Of a stretch of DNA of 64,000 bases, positions 23,024 through 33,084 are shown one piece after another. This stretch comes from Prorocentrum cordatum. Lineage: Eukaryota > Sar > Dinophyceae > Prorocentrales > Prorocentraceae. Location: contig CAUYUJ010020763.1 in the NCBI GenBank assembly GCA_963575745.1, forward strand, positions 1-64,000. The letters are read 5' to 3'. The notes under the pieces were generated by a model. The model was not told where the DNA came from. It was given only the letters and a program-made list of their open reading frames with translations, and did not search any database. Each line of letters opens with the position of its first letter. Position 1 is the first letter of the stretch. Position numbers and translations under genes: made by a program.

Positions 23024-23260
23024 CTTCTGGAAACGGGCGAGCTTAACGGCGGAGCGCCTGGACTCCTCAAGGAAACTTGAAGGGCATTTTCTTGCAAAAA
23101 CTTGAAGGGCGTTTTCGGGCCAAACTTGAAATCCATGGCCGGGCCAAACACTTTGGCCCGGAAATGGATTTCAAGTTTGGCCCGAGAATGCCCTTCAAGG
23201 TTGGCCCGAAAATGCTCTTCAAGTTTGGCCGGGACATTCCCGGGCGTCCTTGAGAGCCCA
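23024..23260. repeat. Hairpin-bearing dispersed repeat, copy 1
   Basis: 23024-23115 is nearly identical to 32428-32525 (shared words GGCGGAGCGCCTGGACTCC and CAAGGAAACTTGAA). It contains several AACTTGAAGGGC units. At 23124-23176 CTTGAAATCCAT pairs with ATGGATTTCAAG, and the inner GGGCCAAA pairs with TTTGGCCC around a CAC loop: about a 24-bp stem with two mismatches. The stop codon of the gene on the minus strand (23219-23221) lies inside this repeat, so the repeat supplies the 3' end of that gene. Confidence 0.8.
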
Positions 23261-24435
23261 CTTGAGAATGCGGCGCTCGTTGCGTTTCTCGTTGGCGACC
23301 CGCTTCGCCTCGGACCCTTTGAACAGCGCCAACTGGCCGCCGGCGCAACTCACCTTGTCTGCGGAGATGCGATAACGGAGCCAGGAGTGGCCGAGCATCC
23401 ACAGCCGGACAGTCAACTCCGAATCGCACCGCGGGTTGGCGCCAGCGCAGTCCGCGGGAAGGCACCCCGGGCCCAACCCCACGGCGAGGTAGGAGAAAGC
23501 CCCGTACAAACATCCCTGAGAGACGTGGGCCTCGAGCACGGAGGGCAAGTCACGCGAACGAACGCGTCTGCTATCGTGGGCCCGCTGGAAGACTGCCTGC
23601 CGGTACTTGCCGGGCCCCATCTGGATCGTGTGGCAGCTGGCAGCTACACTGCCGGAGTCTCGAACGTCCTGCGGGATCCCCCGCAACCACTGCCGCACCT
23701 GGGCCGGAGTGAGGTACGTCTTCGCAGGAGCAGCCTCGGGATCGCGCTTAGCCCCGGAGGTATGCACGAAGAAGCCTTTCACGTTGTCGTCGCAGACGAA
23801 AACGCCCTCGCGGCCTGCCTCCCGAGCGATCGCGAGCAAGCTGCGCGTTGCCCTGGCGGTCCCGGACGGCACAAGCAGCACTCGAGAGACGCACTTCCCG
23901 TACACGTCCTCGACGGCGCGCGAAGAGCGGATGGTCGAGGGGGGGGGCTTTCCTAGAAACCAAGGGGATTCCTAGAAACCGCGGCCTTCGAAAGACCCCC
24001 GGGGAGTCCTGAGAAGCCCCGGGCCTCCTCAGAAGGCCGCCCCCCTCGCCCAGCCTCCCCTTGCGCGCCGCAGACTTCCATGTACTCGTGAAAGGACGGG
24101 TCCTCGGGGCAGAGCGCGAGGAAAACGGGGACGGCAGCCTTCTCGAAGAAGGACAGGGCCATGCTCTCGAGGACGCCGGCGCGGCCGAAACTGCGGATGA
24201 CCACGAAAGGCTCGTCCTTCTCGAGCGCGCCAACCACGCGGCGAGCTCCAAGCGACTGCCGCGCACGCCTGCTTCCAGCCACGGCCGTCGCATCGCCGGC
24301 GGCCACTGCCAGGTGTTCCACGCACAGCTCCGTGCTCCGGCTCAACGCCTTCACAGAGCTATGTCCGGACCAAGGGCTCGCAGAGCAAACGCACCCCCAA
24401 ACTGGGCACGTCCGGGAGCCGCCGTGGCCAGACAT
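23219..24435 (-). CDS. Putative GT-A-like glycosyltransferase, two exons
   Basis: Exons 24435-24069 and 23952-23219 (366 codons), joined by a 116-bp GC-AG intron; phases agree. Around residue 77 FVVIRSFGRAGVLESM is followed by PVFLALCPEDPSFHEYM; near 149 LVPSGTARATRSLLAIARE leads to GVFVCDDNVKGFF with an Asp-Asp-Asn at about 177-179. Near the C-terminus a CDSELTVRLWMLGHSWLRYR stretch precedes SADKV and an EKRNERRILKWA helix. A beta-strand, then 'DDN', then a late Asp/Glu followed by 'LtxRL--LG' is the layout of GT-A glycosyltransferases, and the overall pattern recalls the GREB1/TET-associated group proposed to glycosylate modified DNA bases. That placement is from memory and is not proven. 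The intron contains AGGCC/TTCTGAG motifs like the MITE at 25529. The last codons lie in a dispersed repeat, so the true 3' end may differ. A spliced-leader relict lies 28 bp upstream of the ATG. Confidence 0.55.
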
Positions 24436-24463
24436 GGTCACAAACACCGGTGTGCCTCCAGGT

Positions 24464-24495
24464 CTTGAGCCGCTTGAGCAAAAATGCGTGTGCGG
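24464..24495 (-). promoter_or_regulatory. Tandem relict of the dinoflagellate spliced leader
   Basis: On the minus strand 24495-24473 starts with CCG and ends CATTTTTGCTCAAG, one mismatch from the spliced-leader end CATTTTGGCTCAAG. Directly after it (24472-24464) comes CGGCTCAAG, a second truncated leader end. Then 28 bases of leader sequence precede the ATG at 24435. Tandem, increasingly truncated leader relicts upstream of a start codon are the known mark of mRNA that was reverse-transcribed back into a dinoflagellate genome and trans-spliced again. Confidence 0.65.
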
Positions 24496-24504
24496 TTAAG
24501 CACT

Positions 24505-24780
24505 GGAGCCTCTTGGGGTCCTCATGAGTGCCTCCTGGGGTCTCCTGTGGGCCTCTGATGCCGTCGTTAGGCGCTCTTGGCCTGCCCTGCCGTCTTGGGC
24601 CGTCTTGGGGGCCGCTCTGGGCCGTCTGGGGGCCGTGTTGGGCGCTGTAGGGCCGTCCTGTAAGAGAATTGTCTTGTGCCGTTTTGGGGGGCCCTCTTGA
24701 AGGCATTTAAGCCCACCTCGCGGACCCCTTGGCCCGCCTTGGCGCTGTCTTGGGGGCCGCTGAGGCTGTCTTGTGGGACA
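24505..24780. repeat. CTTGGGCCGTCTTGG minisatellite block
   Basis: Dispersed degenerate family, same orientation as at 10495. Confidence 0.55.
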
Positions 24781-24785
24781 GCAGA

Positions 24786-24975
24786 ATAAACCGCACCGAA
24801 CGGCACTAAACTGACAGTAGTCGACACTACCACGACACCAAACGACACTATCAGGACACTGAACGGCACTAAAGAACACGAGCAGACAATAAAGGACACT
24901 GAATGACACCAGTCTACACGAAACGACACTAAACTAACTAAAGGACGCTAAACGACACTAGCTGACACTACTCGT
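24786..24975. repeat. Degenerate ACACTAAACGACACT minisatellite
   Basis: About a dozen loose units around CGACACTAAA or GACACT(A/G). It is less GC-rich than its neighbours. Confidence 0.7.
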
Positions 24976-25372
24976 CTCCTCTTCCTCGTCCCCCTCCTCG
25001 TTTTCGTCCTGCTCCTCATCCTCCTCCCCCCTCCCTCCTCCTCCTCGTTCTCCCCATCCCTCCTCCTCCTCCTCATCGTCCTCCTCCTCGTCCTCCTCCC
25101 TCCCTCCCCCATCTCCTCCTCCTCCTCCCCCTCCTCCTCCTCCTCTTTTTGACTTGGACGGCCGCGAGCGAGGCATGTCGGCGGAAGAGTCGGGCGGTGG
25201 GGGCGGCGACGGACCGCGGGGGCCCGTGGCGAGCCGGGGCGAGAGGCGGTCCCCCTCCTCCTCCTCCTGCTCCTCCTCCCTCCTCCCTCCTCCTCCTCCT
25301 CCTCCTCCTCCTCCCTCCTCCTCCTCCTCCTCCTCCTCCTCCTCCTCCTCCTCCTCCTCCTCCTCCTCCCCT
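24976..25372 (+). repeat. (CCT)n and (CTC)n tracts
   Basis: Two pyrimidine tracts (24976-25150 imperfect, 25255-25372 nearly pure) are separated by about 100 bp of unique sequence. Confidence 0.9.
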
Positions 25373-25528
25373 CGGCCAGCAGAACGCAGCAAATCACGCT
25401 CGCCGACGCTTGTGGTTCACTCCTCCTATGACATATCCACGAAGACGGATGCGGTTCACTTTTGGGTTGCTTACTGTTCCCCACCCATCATCACGGCAAC
25501 TCGCCTGGCGGCTGTTTTGGGATGGGCT

Positions 25529-25723
25529 GGCGGCGAGCCCCCGCGGGGGAAAGAAAAAAAGAGAAGGCCTTCTCGGAAGGCTCGGAAGCCCCCTGGACTT
25601 CTGAGAGATGCCCTAAGCCTTTCCCGAAGACGCAGAAAACTTCAGGCCAGAGGCCTTCCGAGAAGCCCCGCCGCCTTCTGAGAAGGCTTTCTCCTTCTCG
25701 CTCTCCCGCCCTCGCTCGCCGCC
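25529..25723. mobile_element. MITE-like element, copy A
   Basis: Begins with GGCGGCGAGC (25529-25538) and ends with its exact reverse complement GCTCGCCGCC (25714-25723). Inside, GAAGGCCTTCTCGGAAGGC near the left end and CCGCCGCCTTCTGAGAAGGC near the right end are also mutually related, giving nested inverted repeats. Copy B at 54489-54660 is the same element in opposite orientation. There is no coding capacity. No convincing target-site duplication was found by eye. Confidence 0.7.
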
Positions 25724-26214
25724 GAACTACTGGACCTCTGCTTACCGCGACTGTTTGTAGCAGTGCGTCCTAGGAGGGAGACTCCATCTGCTTGAAACAG
25801 GCGCCAAAAACATCCAAGATCTACTCCGTGGGGGGGGGCGCGGGCCCGCGCCGATCGACAAATCAATGCCGGGTCGCCGCACGCCCGTGCATTTCGGCCA
25901 CCTGCCTTCACAAGCTTCGGCCACCTGCCGTCGAGCAGCGCGCCCGCGACGCGCGACGCGCGGCCGTCGTCGCGCCCTCGCGCCGCCGCCCTGGAGATGC
26001 GCGCCTCTCTCCGGCCCAAGCGGCGCCGCGCGCCGCGCAAGGTATCTCCGGCGCCCCCAAAAGAATGGATCGTTCCGTCGCTGGGACGTCCCTCCCCCCG
26101 TGTTCGCCCTCGCGCGTGCTCTTGTTCTCTGAGCCCTCGCATTGGAGAGGACGCACCCCGCGTCTCACTCCCACCTCCGGCTCCTTCCTCCCGTCCGCAC
26201 CTCTGCTCTCTGCA
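25724..26214. other. No gene seen
   Basis: GC-rich sequence with short inverted CGCGC words and no supported feature. Confidence 0.45.
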
Positions 26215-26720
26215 TAACATCAGCATCATCATCATCAGCATTAGTATCATCATCCGCAGCATCATCGCCATCCTCATCATCATCAGCATCGTCAGCATCG
26301 GCAGCATCGTCATCATCATCACCAGCAGCATCAACATCATCATCAGCATCGCCACCACTACCATCAGCACCATCGTCAACAACAGCGATAACAGCAACAT
26401 CAACAGCAACAGCAACAGCAACGGCAACAGCAACAGCAACAGCAGCAGCAACCACAACAACAACCAACACACCGGCACCAACAACTGCAATCACAACAAC
26501 AACGACAACAACAAGCACAACCGCAACACCAACAACAACAACGCCATCATCAGCTTCACAATCATCATCAGCAAGATCCTCGTTAGTATTGTTGTCATCG
26601 GCATTGGCGTCATCATCATCAGCAGCAGCATCATCATCAACATCATCATCATCACCATTACCGACCTCGTAATCGTCATCATCCAACGTCATCGTCATCC
26701 TCATCGACATCGGCCCCTGG
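26215..26720 (+). repeat. CAT / CAA / CAG simple-repeat field
   Basis: About 500 bp of ATC-type triplets (26215-26390), ACA and GCA triplets (26390-26540), then ATC again (26540-26700). Frames read as Ile/Ser/Asn or Asp/Val homopolymer-like tracts, which explains the long open frames there. Confidence 0.9.
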
Positions 26721-26759
26721 CCAACAATTTCCGCATACCCAATGGCATGGTCCACGTGT

Positions 26760-27060
26760 GGGCGCCACCAACATTCCGGCACATCCCTCACACGTTTCGT
26801 GGCCCACAGGCAGCTCCACCTAACGCTCCAGTGGCAGGGTTCGCATGTGGTGTCACGCCCGTTTCAGCACACCCCTCGCACGTTTCGTGGCCCCATAGGC
26901 AGCTGCACCTACAGCCCCACTGGCAGAGTCCGCATTGTGGGCGTTACCACCGTTCCTGCACACCCCTCGAACGTTGCGTGGCCACATCGGGATTTCCACA
27001 TGTGCGCGCCACGCCCGTTTCAGCACACCCCTCACTCGTTTCGCGGCCCCATGGGCACCC
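26760..27060. repeat. Satellite family, 88-91-bp form
   Basis: Four units, each with CACACCCCTC(A/G)CACGTTTCGTGGCCC or a variant at 26791, 26879, 26970 and 27033 (the last interval shortened), and CCAGTGGCAG.GT.CGCAT between them in the first units. The same words build the 76-bp array at 38268-39510. It directly follows the CAT/CAA field. Confidence 0.75.
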
Positions 27061-27660
27061 GAGGACCAGCGTGCTCGGACGCAGCGTCCTCTGGCGGCAC
27101 GCCCGGGGCGCGCCGCGCCGTCCCTGCGCGGGAGCGCTCGGACGGCACGGGAGCACAGCCCTGGGACGAGGCAGTGGCCGAACCTCGGGCGCACCATGCG
27201 CCGAATGCCAGGGGCGGACTTGGTCCCAAATCCTCGGGTAGGGGAGCTCTCGCCGTCGCTCGGACGTCCATTCCTTGTGCATGTGTCGGTCTCGTGCGTG
27301 TATTTTTGGCTCGATGGTCCAGGATGGTCCTCGATGGTTCTCGCCGAGAAAAAATGCACACGTCCGAGCGATGCCAGAAGCTGGTGAGAGGATCTGTCCG
27401 TGGCGTGGAAGGCCCGAGAGTGGACATGAAGGAGGAATCCCGAGGCGCGCGAAGGAGAGGGACAAGTGAGATTAGAGGACTGCGCAAAGCTAGCCTCCAC
27501 CAGTGGCAAACAGAAGGCATGTCCACTGCGACGTGGCCAGGCGGAAAAATGGCCCGCGCCTCCACGCGCATGGACAGAGAAACTGGCATAGAAAACGTTG
27601 CCGGGGTCACCGTTCGTCGCGCGCACCCCGCCCGAGGCCACCTCATGGTCAGTTGCTGGC
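27061..27660. other. No supported gene
   Basis: Downstream of the minus-strand gene cluster. Minus-strand frames stay open for long stretches (for example 27883-27032) but lack domain features. It could hold further exons or the 3' end of the MULE; I cannot show either. Confidence 0.35.
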
Positions 27661-28314
27661 TCAGAGGAGCGGTCGAGCTGGGCCGACCGGCTGCGTGGGG
27701 GACAGCCCATCGGCCGCCTCTTCCGCGCGTTCCGCCGCGAGGCCACTGACGACATCGGGAGGGGAACCGTACTCTTGCGTGCTCGCGAGGTCCACCGGCG
27801 ACTCTGGAAGTCCCCCGCCCAGTCGCCGAGGGAAGGCGCTCGATGCAGGGGCCGCGGCTACGCGCGGACCCGCCAGAAGCCATGCGACTGCCTCTCGAAC
27901 AGCGCTGGGAACGTAAGCCCTCGGCCCGCCGATCGCAATCGTGACAGCGCGCCCTCCGCGGGCAGCCTGAGAGCTAACGGCGATGAAGACAGGGAAGGCG
28001 TCCATGAGCCAGGCCAGGCCGGCCCCGTTCATCTCGACGACGAAGCCAACGCTGCCGGGCGGCAGGAGAAGCTCGCAAGATACAAGGTTGAAATCTTGTT
28101 GCGCCTCAAAGAAGCGCTGAACGAATTCTTCTGCCTCTCGTGGCCCGGGTCCGAACCATAGCCGCAGCGGTTGAGGCGGGGGCGCCGAGTGCGAGTGCAT
28201 AGCGCTAGTCGCGCTGCCTTGAGCCAGAACGGCTCTGGGAGGGCGACTAGCGCCAGGGGAGGGCGATGTGGCGGAAGAAGCGGGCGGCAACATCGCAGAT
28301 AGAAGTCGCTCCAT
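27661..28314 (-). CDS. 217-codon open frame directly after the transposase stop
   Basis: The ATG at 28314 follows the transposase TGA (28317-28315) with no spacing and in the same frame. The middle part (GPREAEEFVQRFFEAQQDF, then LLLPPGSVGFVVEMNGAGLA, then AVTIAIGG and EAVAWLL) alternates helix-like and hydrophobic strand-like segments and looks like folded protein, unlike the Pro/Ala/Ser-rich ends. I do not recognise a family. It may be a separate short gene, a second module of the transposase reached by readthrough, or sequence made non-coding by the TGA. Confidence 0.4.
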   Translation of the reverse strand: MERLLSAMLPPASSATSPSPGASRPPRAVLAQGSATSAMHSHSAPPPQPLRLWFGPGPREAEEFVQRFFEAQQDFNLVSCELLLPPGSVGFVVEMNGAGLAWLMDAFPVFIAVSSQAARGGRAVTIAIGGPRAYVPSAVREAVAWLLAGPRVAAAPASSAFPRRLGGGLPESPVDLASTQEYGSPPDVVSGLAAERAEEAADGLSPTQPVGPARPLL

Positions 28315-31300
28315 TCAGTCCGTCATAGCCATGTACATCTGCGCGATGGCCCGGACGCACTTGACGGAGTCGAAATCGTTCAACCACGCGTTCAGCAGGT
28401 TGTCCAAGCACCGGCACCTTGGAGAAAAGTCCCGTGAGAAAGAATGTGATGGGAGCGCGAAATGGCGGCCGCGCGCGCGTTCAGACGCGGCAAAAGAAGC
28501 ACGCAGAAACCGCAGACGGCAGAATGAGTGCGAATGGCGGTCCTAGGTGGCAGTCCACCCCAGGAAGTATTCCAAATGTCCACGGGCGGGGAGATGTCCA
28601 CGGACTGGGGGATGTCCGCGGGTGAGGGGGCGCGGACGAGTAGGGGGATGCCCACGAACATGCAACAGAACGGGCGGGGAATGACCATGTAGGAAAAGGA
28701 CGCCTCGTTGGATGGCCCAACCGACCCGGAAGAAAGAATCTCAATGCACACGCGGGGAATGGAGGGGGGGGTCGGGGGTCTGTGTGGCAGATATCAACTT
28801 AGGAAGACCATGGGCGCAGATAGAATAGAGTGGACTCGGGTGGGCGGTCCTGTGAACGCGCGCCGCCCCCGGTCGCGCAACAAAGAGCAAATCCAGCAAA
28901 AGAGAGTCCTCGACTTACACCGCGCCGTGGGTTCCTTGACGTGGCCCAGGCCAATCTGATTCAGGTTGTTATCCGTGTGCCTCTGCTGCCCGTGGAGCGC
29001 CTGCCGGGCACCCCGCAGAAGGAGGTCAATGGGGGGAGGCAAACGAAGGGAAAACCGAGCATGCAGCAACAGAGGCCCCCACCGACCTGCAACCCCCCCC
29101 CCCCCCTCCCCCCTCCCCCCTCGCGTCGCGCCGCGCGCAAAAAATGAAAGCGAAGCGTGCGCAGGCTGCCGCAGATCAGGAGCGCCAGGGCGGCGGGATG
29201 ACGCAAGACTAATCGGCGAGCGGGCGCGAGAAGACAGGGGGCAGGAGAGCAGAAGATTGGAAGGCACCTGGAGTACGACTACGACATTGGGAGGAACAAT
29301 GAAGCTGCGCGCGCGCCTCCAAGAATGCCGCCATGGACGGTTTGTTCGCCCCGTGGTGCAACTGGATCCGGAATGCGCGGTGGAACCTGCGGATCCGCTG
29401 GTTGAGGAAACAAAGTATAGAGGGGTATCCTGAGGAAGCGGTGGAGACGAAAGAGGTAGGAATGTGGAAAAGGAGGTGGTCAGTAGAAAACGGAAAAAGC
29501 GATGGCACACCCCTGCGCTTCGATCGACTGGGCGGGTGGACAGCAGGCCCGGGGAGAAATGGCGAACTGAAGCATAGCGCCCAACGCGAGAAAGCCGAGG
29601 GGGCGCGGCCAAGGAACGACCCCGGGGAACGGAACCAGTGGGATTTCCGCATAGCTGGGGCAGTACCCTGGAAAGCATTCTGAACCGCCCAACAGAAGGG
29701 CTTCGCGCGCCATGCCTTGGGGCGCGACGTAATCAACAGGGGAGCCTGCAACCAACAGGGAGTAAATGCATCGGATCTGCGTCTGGAGAATCCCGAACCC
29801 AGGACAAGCGCACGCGAGGACTATGCCTGGATGCGCGGGGGTCCCCGGGAAGAGCTTTCTCCGGGAAGTCATCTGTGTCTGGCGATTTGATTTGGATGCG
29901 ACCCCGTGGGCGAGGGCAGGATGGCCCGGAGGTGGAGGCCCCGTGGTCGACGAAGAGCCCGACCCCGTATGAAGCAGAAGAAAGAGGAGGGAAATGGAAA
30001 GACATCCCTTCGGACTGCCAGGAGAGCGCCGCTCGGCGATATTGTTCGTCAGCTCATCGCCCTTCAGGGCCCTCTCGTGCGTGCTCCAGAACTCGAGAGG
30101 AAAAAGTGGAGCTGCGCGCTTGGGGGGCCCCTTGGCGGTCACAGAAACCTTGCGACGGTCGAGCTCCCCGACCCAAGTGTGCTCGAAGTACGATAGCAAG
30201 TGGTGCTCGCCTGGGGGGAACTCCCCCCGGAGGAGCTCGAAGGCGCCGGGAATCGATCCGGGGGGGAGGAATGAGAGCGTGCCAAGGCAGCGCGCTCTGA
30301 TCCTGAAGGCCTGATCCTCGAAGTATTTCTGCGTCAGGCCGGAATCCTGGATCCTGCGCATGATTGCCTGTTGTAAATGGAAGTAACACCCGTCTGCGGC
30401 GACGCGGGGGAAGACCTGGCACACGCCCTTGTATGCCGCGAATTCAAAATCGAGACTGATCCGCTCCACGGCCCCCGCGACGCCTTTAACGCCAGGGACC
30501 TTGGACACCAAGAGGCGCACCGCGTTGAAGAGTTGGACGTAGGTCGTTGTCTTTTTATTAGGCAACAAAGCGTAAAGCAACGGAAGGGCGTATCCAGCCA
30601 CAACCCCATGGATCGTATAGACCTGTACAAAGGGCTCTGGAGATATGCGGAAAGACCCATCTGCAAACCAACGAGAACACGTTGCCAGAGTCTGGACGGA
30701 AGCGCCTGTACCGAAGATCAAGAAGCGATCCTCCCCTGCAGGCTGGCCCGCGTCATAGAGGAGAAAAGGGTCGTCGTCGTACTTCATCAGAGCCTTGGGA
30801 ATGCAAACGGTGCTGACGGAGCTGTAGTCAGGCTCCTCGATGTCCTCGCCCTGTTTCAGCTTCTTGCCCTTCTCGGATGCCCTGGCAGCCCACACTCTCT
30901 TCTTCAAAGACTGGTTGCCGGGCATGGCGAGCTTGTCAGGCTGGTCGGTCTCGCCAAGCACGTCCGACACCACGCGGGTGCACGGTGTAAAAGGCTGCTC
31001 GACGGCGAGCCGCGAGAGCTCCTGCGCAGCGACCTCCCGCGCAACCTGCACAGGAGAGAGCTGGGGGGGGGGAGAGAGAAATGGAACTGAGACGCGGCGA
31101 TAGCTTGGAGGTGCAATGAAAAGACGCGGCCGTGGAAGCGGGGGCCGCGCCCGCACCTCGGCAGGCTGGGCCCATGGAGCCCGAAACGCTCACCCTGGAG
31201 ACTCCGAGTGCCATCTGAAAGAAGCACAAAAAAGAGAAAAGGAAACGGTGGCGCGGACCCGCTCTGGATCCGGCATGCCGCAGACGTGGTGCGGCGGCGT

Positions 31301-32565
31301 GCCGACGACAGTGTGCGTGCCAGTGGCCTCATCGAGGGTCGTGATCAAGAGCGCCTTGCAGTTCGCCTGGGTTCCCTCACCAGCACCCCCCCCCGGAAAG
31401 CCAAGAAGCGTCCGTCGCGTGTGCGGGATCACGGAATGGGAAGCCCGCGAAGGAGCGCAGTCGTACCCCGAACCGTCCCCCGCGCTCAGTGAGGCGATCG
31501 CACCCAGCGCGCAAGCGAGATGTAAAGGAAGTCGCATGGGCGCGGCGGAAGCGAGGAAGCGGCCCCCTCCCATGAGTCCGCGCCCGTACAGTTGCAGAAT
31601 CGAGAAGACTCGCGAGCGCCACGTAAACTGACCAGGAACACTCTGGAAAGAGACGGGAGTACCCATGTGGATAGAGGGCGGCACTCCGTAGCGCCAGGCT
31701 ACAAACGAATCGAAGTGGCAGAGAAAACGAAAGAGACCGCTACAAACGGCATGAAGCTTCAGGCCCCTGACAGAAGTGGCGCAAAGGCCTGCTCAAAACG
31801 AACGTGCGGAGCCACACTTGTACAAATGATCGAGCCGCCCCCGTGCACGCAAATCAATGAGCCAGAAGCCTGCCGAATAGACGTGCGGAGCCATGTGCGG
31901 AGTGGAGTTCGCCCTGGGGGAGAAGGGGTCGGGCAACATTACACGTGTGAGGCAAGGGTATGAATAAAGAGAAAGCGTCCTGTGCCCGGCAACGCCATAT
32001 GTGCTCGCCCTTCTTCTGCCTCTTGTAATGGAACACGTAGCCTGTCCGAGGAAATCACGGCCCCTAGGCTAACCGCAGAGAGAAGATGCGCGACGACAGA
32101 GGAGCAGCAGGCTCGTGAAAATTAAGTGGAGCGGAGGAGAGGGGAGGAGCAGAGCGAAGGGGAGGAACAGCCGAACGCGGCCACACCTGAACACGGCCCC
32201 CTCTTTTGCCGAAGACCCGAACAGCCAAAGGAGCGACGCTCGGAACGCCCTAACATCGGCATACCAACAACAACAAGAACAACAAGAACAGCAGCAACAA
32301 CAACAACAGCACCAACAACAACAGCAACAACAACAATAAGAAGCAGCGTTGTAAGACTGTTCGCTCTTACTTGCCCGCGTGCCATTCAACGCGAAGATCC
32401 CACACCCTCGATGCCCGCCCCTCTTTGTCTTCTGGAAACGGGCGAGCTTAACGGCGGAGCGCCTGGACTCCTCAAGGAAACTTGAAGAGCATTTTCTTGC
32501 AAAAACTTGAAGAGCGTTTTCGGGCCAAACACTTTGGCCCGGAAATGGATGGTCGACGTCGTGGT

Positions 32566-32599
<34 letters not shown>

Positions 32600-32994
32600 T
32601 CCGCCGTCGCCCCCGTCGTCGTCGTCGTCGTCGTCGCGTCGTCGTGGTGGTGGTGGTCGTCGTCGTCGTCGTCGTGATCGTTGTGGTCGTCGTCGTTATC
32701 GTTTTGGTCAGTTTGCTCCGTCGTGACCGTCCTCGCCGTCGTCGTCGTCGTCGACGGCGGCTCCGACGGCGGCGCCAGATGGTTGCTAGAATAGCGTGGA
32801 TCACATGCGATGGAATGTAAAGAGTGCAGGAGACACGCAGGAAGACATCTGGGTGGCGCGCGGCCTGCCACGGCCAGCTTGTTAGCCCCGCGCTGCGACT
32901 TCAAGATGACGCACTCGACGGGGTTGGCGGCTGCAGCCTCGCGCCCACCCTGCGGCTGGCCCGCGGGGGCCGCAGCCCCCGCCGCCGCAGCCAT
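28315..32994 (-). CDS. Mutator-like element (MULE) transposase, seven exons
   Basis: Exons by my model: 32994-32865, 32041-31980, 31366-31259, 31045-30030, 29386-29317, 29000-28921, 28417-28315; phases close exactly to 522 codons plus TGA. Exons 1-3 give a FLYWCH-type zinc finger (ILKSQRGANKLAVAG, then YVFHYKRQKKGEHIWRC, then ANCKALL and TPPHH). Exon 4 holds the DDE core: WFADGSF (D about 229), ISLDFEFA (D about 299), the CYFHLQQA Cys/His motif, and TNNIAE (E about 438) at the exon end. Exon 5 continues FHRAFRIQL and SMAAFLE, exon 6 a QQRHTDNNLNQIGLGH stretch, exon 7 CLDNLLNAWLNDFDSV. The enzyme would cut and move MULE DNA. Donors are GC, GA (or GC at 31986), GT, GC, GC, GT; acceptors AG, mostly followed by G. 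Intron 1 is full of simple repeats and a dispersed repeat. All catalytic positions are intact. Confidence 0.8.
32265..32770. repeat. Repeats inside transposase intron 1
   Basis: CAA/CAG units (32265-32340), the second copy of the hairpin-bearing dispersed repeat (32428-32550), then a GTC-rich run (32550-32770). The order repeat-plus-GTC/GAC run also occurs at 22700-23260 on the other strand sense, so repeat and triplet run may have moved together. Confidence 0.8.
32428..32550. repeat. Hairpin-bearing dispersed repeat, copy 2
   Basis: Nearly identical to 23024-23120; some AACTTGAAGGGC units read AACTTGAAGAGC here. The left arm of the large stem is lost: only CACTTTGGCCCGGAAATGGAT remains before GTC repeats begin. 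Confidence 0.8.
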
Positions 32995-33084
32995 AGCCGA
33001 GGGCGCACTTGCCACGGGGCCCTTGCGACCAGGGCGGCGGCCGCGGTTAGTGAGAGGGAGGGGGGCCAATGAACCGGATACCTC

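Noticed and set aside
26165-26791. Asp/Val-rich open frame
   Set aside because: It is the translation of the CAT/CAA/CAG simple-repeat field.
31612-31660. Alternative zinc-finger exon (GQFTWRSR) in transposase intron 2
   Set aside because: It would also join in phase, but has Ser in place of the expected Cys, while the exon at 32041-31980 gives a better FLYWCH pattern and joins exon 1 in phase.
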